Below, piece by piece: positions 6,811-10,940 of a stretch of 10,940 bases of DNA (positions are counted from its first letter, which is position 1; every line of letters starts with the position of its first letter). The position numbers and the translations under genes were made by a program. The stretch is from an uncultured Clostridia bacterium (lineage in GTDB: Bacteria; Bacillota; Clostridia; Christensenellales; UBA1242): the NCBI GenBank assembly GCA_937914725.1, contig CALDMJ010000129.1, forward strand, positions 1 to 10,940, given 5' to 3'. The notes under the pieces are model-generated. The model ran no database searches and was not told where the DNA came from. It saw only the letters and a list, made by a program, of their open reading frames with translations.

Positions 6811-6855
6811 ACCCCCATAAGCGTGCGAAAAATGGCGTTTAAGGGGGTATTTTTT
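6811..6855 (+). terminator. Intrinsic terminator with long interrupted stem
   Basis: ACCCCC (6811-6816) pairs with GGGGGT (6843-6848). After one mismatch the stem extends by TAAGCGT with GCGTTTA (including wobbles), followed by six T bases (6850-6855). It may end the 6348-6704 gene or the candidate RNA from 6740. Confidence 0.65.
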
Positions 6856-6879
6856 GAAGAAATTGCAAAAAATACCCCC
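6843..6879. repeat. Perfect 14-bp inverted repeat overlapping the terminator
   Basis: The arms are GGGGGTATTTTTTG (6843-6856) and CAAAAAATACCCCC (6866-6879), with a 9-base loop. Its left arm is also the right arm of the preceding terminator. The block ACCCCCATAA occurs twice (6811-6820 and 6874-6882 with TAA). The two hairpins are mutually exclusive. The inverted repeat ends in a C tract and so lacks a terminator tail on the + strand. Confidence 0.7.
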
Positions 6880-7056
6880 ATAACGGCGGTTTTTCTCAAA
6901 TAATAGCGTTTACCATAATAGGAGTTTTCTTTTTGTAGGTTTAGAAGTATTAATAGGGTGGGTTTGTTCATTTGTTTTGATAAAATATGTTGTTTTTGGA
7001 ATATTTAATTATTTGATGCCTCTTAATAAAGACGAAAGCACAATTATTGAATAATC

Positions 7057-7178
7057 TAATTTGTGCACATTAATTTTCAAAGTAAATTTTACTATGGACT
7101 TTACTTTGAGAATTAACGCAAATTACAAGCAATTATACAAAAATGCAAACAAGGTGAAAATCATTGCATTTTTGTTTT
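7057..7178 (+). ncRNA. Structured leader-like RNA: long hairpin plus intrinsic terminator
   Basis: Hairpin 1 has an outer stem TAATTTGTG (7057-7065) / CGCAAATTA (7117-7125) and, after a 4-base bulge CACA, a 17-bp inner stem (7070-7086 with 7100-7116) containing one wobble; its 13-base loop is TTTTACTATGGAC. Eleven bases later comes hairpin 2, a perfect 12-bp stem ACAAAAATGCAA (7137-7148) / TTGCATTTTTGT (7164-7175) ending in TTTTTGTTTT, an intrinsic terminator. The lipoprotein start codon lies 34 bp further on. A hairpin, terminator and gene in this order suggest an attenuator or an independent small RNA. It matches no riboswitch I can recall. Its promoter is not clear; a weak TTGATA at 6977 is one candidate. 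Confidence 0.5.
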
Positions 7179-7211
7179 ACATATGATGATATATCCTTAT
7201 AGGAGGGAGAA

Positions 7212-7523
7212 ATGGTAAAAAAGAGGACATTTGGCAGAGTTTGTTCGGCGGCGCTTTTGTGCGTGCTTATGCTGGCGGTTGCTGTCGGTTTTGCGGGTTG
7301 CGGCGGAAATAAGGACGGGGGCGGGGCAAGGTCAAACGATTATGAGTTGCTGACCGACGAAAAGTGGGGCGGTGAGGTTATTGTTCGCTTTGATTATTTC
7401 GGGGGTTGTGGCGTATTTTCCCGCGATTTCGCGCAGGGTTTCGAGTGGGCGAACCGTATGTATGGCGCGGGCGCGGTACGGGATGACGAGCATATCGCCT
7501 TCTTCCACTTCTTTGATGTTTAG
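7212..7523 (+). pseudogene. Lipoprotein gene start fused to antisense of the LysM gene
   Basis: The first 40 residues are a convincing lipoprotein signal: KKR near the start, hydrophobic ALLCVLMLAVAVGFAG, lipobox FAGC with Cys30, then a glycine-rich linker. AGGAGG at 7201-7206 is 5 bases before the ATG. From residue 41 onward (7332 to 7523) the frame lies entirely on the opposite strand of the LysM gene and has no domain look, so it is probably not evolved protein sequence. The junction falls exactly at the LysM stop codon. The likely reading is a truncated lipoprotein gene joined by rearrangement to the tail of an inverted LysM gene. The frame stops at 7523 and might still make a 103-residue lipoprotein. 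A true short lipoprotein with convergent overlap is possible but less likely. Confidence 0.6.
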
Positions 7524-7619
7524 GTTTGCTGATTTGATAATCGCGGGCGTTATGTTGTAGCGCTTTGCGATTTTTTCGATTGTGTCGTTATAACCGACTT
7601 TTATTAATATATTTTCCAT
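7332..7619 (-). CDS. Two-LysM domain protein
   Basis: A 95-residue protein made of two LysM repeats and almost nothing else: repeat one at about 3-47 (VGYNDTIEKIAKRYNITPAI ... EGDMLVIP) and repeat two at about 52-95 (HTVRPLETLREIAGKYATTP ... GQQLIIV). LysM domains bind N-acetylglucosamine-containing polymers such as peptidoglycan. There is no signal peptide, so it may be cytoplasmic, like the SafA/YkuD-neighbouring small LysM proteins of spore formers, or a fragment of a larger protein. Both repeats look intact and end with the usual 'VGQ.L.I' strand directly before the stop. The ATG at 7619 has AGGAGG four bases upstream (7624-7629). An ATAG-loop hairpin (7630-7645) directly abuts this ribosome site on its 5' side, and the leader may affect translation. 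Confidence 0.85.
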   Translation of the reverse strand: MENILIKVGYNDTIEKIAKRYNITPAIIKSANLNIKEVEEGDMLVIPYRARAIHTVRPLETLREIAGKYATTPEIIKANNNLTAPLFVGQQLIIV

Positions 7620-7629
7620 ATTTCCTCCT

Positions 7630-7745
7630 ACGGGGATAGCCCCGTTGCTACAGGTACTGTCCCTACGCTTAAGTTGCTCGCGTGGATGGCAAGTTTATTG
7701 CTTGCTATACACTTTATTGTTCGTGTGGCGGGGAAGCCCCACCGA
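7630..7745 (+). repeat. ATAG-loop repeat, plus orientation, in front of the LysM gene
   Basis: ACGGGG-ATAG-CCCCGT (7630-7645), then TGCTACAGGTACTGTCCCTA, TTAAGTTGCTCGCGTGGATGGC and, near 7724, a second degenerate hairpin GTGGCGGGGAAGCCCCAC. The outer stem pair is A-T here but G-C in the valS copy, a compensatory change. Confidence 0.75.
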
Positions 7746-8111
7746 GAACTAACATAGATAAAATGTTGTCTACTTCGCCGCTTGCGAAAGCAAATTACTT
7801 GTAGGAACAGTACCTGCACCAGTGGCGTTATTTAGTACTTTTTTCTAGCACGCACAAGCCTATGTTATCGTCTTTAGTTATTTACTTGTAGGGACACTGC
7901 CTGCAGCCGTGCGCTATCGAACCGAGAACTAACATAGATAGAAAGTACAAAACTTTGCCGTCTACACAAGCCAAATACTTGTAGGAACAGTACCTGCAGC
8001 AGCGGGGCTATCCCCGTCGAGAATAAAAGCAAATAGAAAGTACAAAACTTTGCCGTCTACACAAGTCAAATACTTGTAGGAACAGTATCTGCAGCAGCGG
8101 GGCTATCCCCG
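7741..8111 (-). repeat. Tandem cluster of four ATAG-loop repeats, minus orientation
   Basis: The four core blocks TTACTTGTAGG... / TACTTGTAGGAACAGTA... begin near 7795, 7884, 7974 and 8069. The last two units (7938-8016 and 8033-8111) are 79 bp each at a 95-bp period and differ by two bases (7971/8066 and one C/T in TACCTGC/TATCTGC); both carry a perfect CGGGG-CTAT-CCCCG hairpin. The 20 bases at 7741-7760 recur exactly at 7921-7940. Older units have decayed stems. Together with 7620-7745 this fills the spacer 7620-8150, in which no gene is seen. Confidence 0.8.
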
Positions 8112-8125
8112 ATAGTAATATATGA

Positions 8126-8160
8126 GGGAGGGGAGGGCATATGATAAAATATGATAAAAT
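8126..8160 (+). promoter_or_regulatory. Ribosome site and 10-bp duplication at the flippase start
   Basis: A purine-rich site GGGAGGGGAGGG (8126-8137) is followed by ATGATAAAAT twice in tandem (8141-8150 and 8151-8160). The flippase frame begins at the second ATG, 13 bases from the end of the site; the first ATG has better spacing but opens a different frame. A TAA at 8145 closes the flippase frame upstream, so 8151 is the only ATG available near the N-terminus. Confidence 0.6.
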
Positions 8161-9749
8161 TAGGACAATTTTTGAAAGCAGTGGCGCTGATAACAGTGTT
8201 TTCGCTGCTGACGCGCGCGCTGGGCTTCGCCTTTCGCATCTACCTTTCGTGGGAACTCGGCGCGGAAATGCTGGGCATCTACCAAGTCGCAATGAGCGTG
8301 GTCGGTGTCCTCTTGATGCTTGTGTCAAGTGGACTTCCGCTCGCGCTCTCCAAAATGACCGCGATTTACCAAACAAAGAACGACCAGCGCTCCATCGACC
8401 GCGCAACCACCGCAACGCTCGTGGTTTCGCTCGCGCTCTCCGCAGTGCTGTGCCTGCTCATCTTCGTGTTCGACACGCCGCTTGAGAAAATATTCGCCGA
8501 TTCGCGAACGGTTTTAATAATTTTAACATTATTGCCGTCGGTGATTTTCTCCGCAATCTACTCGTCGTTTCGCGGAACGCTTTGGGGCAAAAAAAACTAC
8601 TTCATCGTCGGGCTTTCGGAGTTCATTGAGCAGATTATGCGCATCGCGTTCTTTTTCGTGCTGGCGTACTTTGTCGGGAATAAGATGTCGGGCGGTGTCG
8701 TCGCGGGACTGTCGCTGTCAATCGCGTGTGTGTTCTCGGCGCTTGTCGTCGTGGTGTACTACTTTTGCAAAGGCAACCGATTGGGCAACCCGCACAGTGA
8801 GTACCGGAAATTATTGAGGAGCGCCACGCCCGTTACAGGGGTGCGCGTGGCGACCAGCGCGCTGCAGCCGATAATTGCGATTGTTATCCCTATGCAGTTG
8901 GTGCTTGCGGGAATGAGCAGCGAGAGCGCGCTAGCGGAGTTCGGCATCGCGGTGGGGATGACAATGCCGCTGCTGTTTGTTCCGTCAATGCTTGTCGGGT
9001 CGGTCGCAATGGTGCTGCTGCCCGAACTCTCCTCGCAGGTCGAGCAAAAGAACAAGGACGCCGTGTTTGCGCAAATTGATATGGCGTTCACGTTTTCGAT
9101 TTTTGTGTCGATGTGCATAATTCCGCTTTATATGGGAATGTGGCGCGACATCGGGCTGTTTGTGTACAACAACGAGCGCGCGGGGCTGTACCTTTTGTAT
9201 TCGGCGTGGCTGATGATTCCGCTGGCGCTGTCGAACATTTCGTCAACGGTGCTAAATGCGCTGAGTATGGAGGGCAAGTCGTTTGTTAACTATTTCATTG
9301 GCGCGGTGGTGCTGATTGTCGTCATACTGACAATGACACGCACGCTTGGAATTTCCTCGCTGATTATCGGCACGGGCGCGTGTATGCTGATTTCGAGCGT
9401 GCTGAACATTCTGCTGATAAAAAAGCGCATCAACGCAAAGGTCAATGTGCTGAAAAAAACGATTGTTATGGCGTTGTTTGCGGCGCCGAGTTACCTGCTG
9501 ACTCGGTTTTGCTTTAACATATTTGACGCGTTTTGCCCGAAGTTTTTTGCGCTGGCGTTCGGGAGCGTGTGCGGCGCGGCGTGTTTTGTGGTGCTGTGCA
9601 TAGTGTTTCGGGTGGTCAATGTCAAGGTGTTGTTTATGGAGTTCTCCAAACCAAAGCGCGCCGCCGCTCCCCCCGAAATCTCCTCCCCTCACCTTCATGT
9701 GTGCGGGGAAAGCCCCGCCGCTGCAGATACTGGCACTACAAGTAAATAA
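8151..9749 (+). CDS. SpoVB/MurJ-type lipid-linked oligosaccharide flippase
   Basis: A multi-pass membrane protein of 532 residues with about 14 hydrophobic helices, of the MVF (MOP) exporter superfamily. The N-terminus (SLLTRALGFAFRIYL..ELGAEMLGIYQ..., then SSGLPLALSKM) is the SpoVB-type pattern, and the segment SATPVTGVRVATSALQPI near the middle fits the second half. Relatives move lipid-linked sugar precursors such as lipid II across the membrane; SpoVB acts in spore cortex formation and MurJ in growth. Which applies here cannot be told. The core ends near FMEFSKPK; the last ~35 residues are a proline/alanine-rich tail, including a C6 run in the DNA, with the final 15 (CGESPAAADTGTTSK) coming from an ATAG-loop repeat. 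The ribosome site and start are unusual (duplication at 8141-8160). No terminator is evident behind it. Confidence 0.85.
   Translation: MIKLGQFLKAVALITVFSLLTRALGFAFRIYLSWELGAEMLGIYQVAMSVVGVLLMLVSSGLPLALSKMTAIYQTKNDQRSIDRATTATLVVSLALSAVLCLLIFVFDTPLEKIFADSRTVLIILTLLPSVIFSAIYSSFRGTLWGKKNYFIVGLSEFIEQIMRIAFFFVLAYFVGNKMSGGVVAGLSLSIACVFSALVVVVYYFCKGNRLGNPHSEYRKLLRSATPVTGVRVATSALQPIIAIVIPMQLVLAGMSSESALAEFGIAVGMTMPLLFVPSMLVGSVAMVLLPELSSQVEQKNKDAVFAQIDMAFTFSIFVSMCIIPLYMGMWRDIGLFVYNNERAGLYLLYSAWLMIPLALSNISSTVLNALSMEGKSFVNYFIGAVVLIVVILTMTRTLGISSLIIGTGACMLISSVLNILLIKKRINAKVNVLKKTIVMALFAAPSYLLTRFCFNIFDAFCPKFFALAFGSVCGAACFVVLCIVFRVVNVKVLFMEFSKPKRAAAPPEISSPHLHVCGESPAAADTGTTSK
9703..9749 (+). repeat. ATAG-type hairpin repeat inside the flippase 3' end
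   Basis: GCGGGG-AAAG-CCCCGC (9703-9718), then CGCTGCAGATACTGGCACTA and AAGTAAATAAC. It has the same stem as the valS copy (loop AAAG instead of ATAG), and the same reading frame passes through it and ends at a TAA in the repeat. Confidence 0.7.
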
Positions 9750-9750
9750 C

Positions 9751-9891
9751 TCTATAATATCGGCAGCAGGTAGCGACACGGACGACAACATCACCGTTTC
9801 GGGCAGGCGCGTGATACTGGACACGCTTGTCGAAACGACAATCACATATACGCTTGCCACGCCGCGCATAAACGCGTCACTCGTAGTTTGA
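9751..9891 (+). pseudogene. Possible gene remnant after the flippase
   Basis: Reading frame 9751-9891 gives SIISAAGSDTDDNITVSGRR, then VILDTLVETTITYTLATPRI, then NASLVV before a TGA. Its alternating hydrophobic/polar beta-strand pattern and GC-rich codon use resemble the neighbouring genes. There is no start codon or ribosome site, and the frame runs back into the repeat, so it may be the 3' end of a gene whose start was replaced by the repeat. It may also be chance; I recognise no family. Confidence 0.25.
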
Positions 9892-10038
9892 CGAATTCCG
9901 TCACTTGTTTTGTTTCAGCATATAATAAAACTTTTTGTTGTTTTTAAATTGTATTTTGATTATTCCACGCGCGAAAATGGATTTGAAAATAAGTATCTAA
10001 AAATTTTTTAAAAAAAATAATAATTTAGTTAAAATCTA
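9892..10038. other. AT-rich spacer, no gene seen
   Basis: Very AT-rich with runs of A and T. The block AGCATATAATAA occurs here at 9918 and again at 10058, where it is the -10 region of the promoter at 10039. No convincing terminator for the flippase is visible; the weak AAAAC..GTTTT pair at about 9927-9946 is the only candidate. Confidence 0.4.
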
Positions 10039-10067
10039 TTGATTTTTTTTGAAAAATAGCATATAAT
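10039..10067 (+). promoter_or_regulatory. Strong promoter of a short transcript
   Basis: TTGATT (10039-10044), exactly 17 bp, then TATAAT (10062-10067). This is the same form as the valS promoter at 3144-3172. The predicted start is near 10074. Confidence 0.65.
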
Positions 10068-10073
10068 AATATT

Positions 10074-10175
10074 GCAGATAGAAATATGCTGTATACTCGT
10101 GATAATCGAATTAACGTTTAAGCGGTATGTAATGCCGTCGACCACGGGGAAACCGCCTTCGGGCGGTTTTGTTTT
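10074..10175 (+). ncRNA. Probable ~100-nt small RNA
   Basis: Between a good promoter and a strong terminator lies about 100 bp with no reading frame and no ribosome site. It contains a hairpin CGGTAT-GTA-ATGCCG near 10121-10137 and ends in the UUCG-loop terminator hairpin. I compared it mentally with purine, c-di-GMP, preQ1, ZTP, fluoride and 6S forms and it fits none well. It lies 45 bp before the DUF3800 gene, so it may instead be an attenuated leader of that gene. Confidence 0.4.
10150..10175 (+). terminator. Intrinsic terminator with UUCG tetraloop
   Basis: AAACCGCC (10150-10157), loop TTCG, GGCGGTTTT (10162-10170), then GTTTT. A textbook strong terminator upstream of the DUF3800 gene. 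Confidence 0.85.
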
Positions 10176-10220
10176 ATATTAATTTGAATTTACAAGAGAA
10201 CTAGTTACTAAGGATTAAGT

Positions 10221-10913
10221 ATGAATATATTTGTTTACTCCGATGAGTCTGGAGTTTTTGATGTGGAACATAATGAGTATTATGTATTTGCGGGTTTATT
10301 ATTTCTATCAAAAGAAGAAATGGATTTTCAGAGTAGGAAGTATTTGGCTGTAGAAAAAAATGTAAGACTTGCTGAGCGCATCGATAATAAAATTGAAGTT
10401 AAAGCCACATCGGTGAGCAATGCATCCAAAGGTAAATTATATCGCTCATTAAAGAAATGTGAAAAATTTGGAATAGTAATAAATCAAAAAGAATTACGTA
10501 GTGAAATATTTGATTCAAAAAAACACAAGCAAAGATATTTGGATTTTGCTTATAAGTTATCTATCAAAAGAAAATTTGAAGATTTAATACAGCACGGGTG
10601 TATTGACCCCCCAAAAGTAGAAAATATATATTTTTTTGTAGATGAGCATACGACAGCAACAGACGGCAAATACGAATTGAGGGAATCTATGTTGCAAGAA
10701 TTTAAGTTAGGAATGTTCAATTCTGATTTTACTTGTTTTAAATCTCCAATTTTTCCAAATTTAAAAACATTGGAATTGAGTTATTGTAATTCAAGTAAAA
10801 AAACGCTAGTGCGAGCAGCGGATGTCATTGCAAACAGATTGTACTTTCAAGCAAGGGTGGAAGATTTTAAAAGTTTGAATAATAGCAAATTTTATATTAC
10901 AAGGCATCCATAG
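10221..10913 (+). CDS. DUF3800 domain protein
   Basis: A 230-residue protein with the DUF3800 signature: FVYSDESG at the N-terminus (Asp8, Glu9), a central strand IYFFVDEH (Asp141, Glu142) and a C-terminal LVRAADVIANRLYF (Asp201). These spaced acidic residues resemble an RNase H-like metal-binding site, so a nuclease role is likely but unproven in this family. DUF3800 genes are common in accessory, prophage and defence regions. The ATG at 10221 has an AAGGAT site about 5 bases upstream. The gene is much more AT-rich than trmN6, valS or the flippase, which suggests later acquisition. It follows a terminator by 45 bp, and no separate strong promoter is seen in between. The sequence after its stop ends in GCGAGGAG, which may be the ribosome site of a following gene outside the window. 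Confidence 0.85.
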   Translation: MNIFVYSDESGVFDVEHNEYYVFAGLLFLSKEEMDFQSRKYLAVEKNVRLAERIDNKIEVKATSVSNASKGKLYRSLKKCEKFGIVINQKELRSEIFDSKKHKQRYLDFAYKLSIKRKFEDLIQHGCIDPPKVENIYFFVDEHTTATDGKYELRESMLQEFKLGMFNSDFTCFKSPIFPNLKTLELSYCNSSKKTLVRAADVIANRLYFQARVEDFKSLNNSKFYITRHP

Positions 10914-10940
10914 TGAATACATAAAAAGGGCAGCGAGGAG

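Noticed and set aside
7741..8111. CRISPR array
   Set aside because: Only four unequal, partly decayed units, with spacing sequences that are themselves similar and no cas genes; these are tandem repeats.
8141..8485. 114-codon frame starting at the first ATG of the duplication
   Set aside because: It is out of frame with the flippase and reads its coding region in the wrong frame; kept only as a possible start competitor.
9252..9869. 205-codon frame on the - strand opposite the flippase 3' end
   Set aside because: Its histidine/arginine-rich translation is typical of an antisense shadow, with no ribosome site or family.
10074..10150. Purine riboswitch
   Set aside because: TATACTCGTGATAAT looks vaguely like its start, but the second stem, the conserved UUUCUACC junction and the closing P1 strand are not there.

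Overview
The window looks like a chromosomal segment of an uncultured Firmicutes/Clostridia-type bacterium. The evidence is a trmN6-rsmI gene pair (also close neighbours in Bacillus and Clostridium), a SpoVB-type flippase, strong AGGAGG-like ribosome sites, TTGATT-N17-TATAAT promoters and short U-tailed terminators. Conserved genes have moderate GC; spacers and accessory genes are AT-rich. No species can be named from sequence alone.

Layout: 1-1516 is a small tRNA/rRNA methylation operon on the + strand (3' part of trmN6, then rsmI) closed by a clean intrinsic terminator. 1699-2547 on the - strand is a lone BRO/antirepressor-like gene. 2548-3422 is a long spacer holding repeats, two promoters, a terminator and a structured leader. 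3423-5888 is valS, of the archaeal-like class. 5889-6347 is repeat-rich. 6348-6704 encodes a small two-helix membrane protein. 6705-7211 has no gene but several strong hairpins, including a leader-like RNA that ends in a terminator. 7212-7619 is an unusual locus where the start of a lipoprotein gene runs into the opposite strand of a complete two-LysM gene. 7620-8150 is a tandem repeat cluster. 8151-9749 is a SpoVB/MurJ-like flippase. 9750-10220 holds a coding remnant and a probable small RNA with its own promoter and terminator. 10221-10913 is an AT-rich DUF3800 gene.

The most distinctive content is a family of interspersed, partly tandem repeats of about 80-97 bp (about eleven copies, both orientations). 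Each is built around a short GC stem with an ATAG/CTAT loop whose stem changes in a compensatory way between copies. Two copies lie inside the 3' ends of valS and the flippase gene. In both, the same reading frame gives a similar tail (GDSPAAAGT / GESPAAADT) and the repeat sequence also provides the stop codon. A second repeat family of about 180 bp ends in a Shine-Dalgarno-like block, and a fragment of it serves as the ribosome binding site of the small membrane protein. The repeats therefore appear to take part in gene ends and gene starts.

The genes do not form one pathway. Translation and RNA-modification genes (trmN6, rsmI, valS) and envelope genes (flippase, LysM, lipoprotein start) are interrupted by accessory genes (BRO, DUF3800) and repeats.
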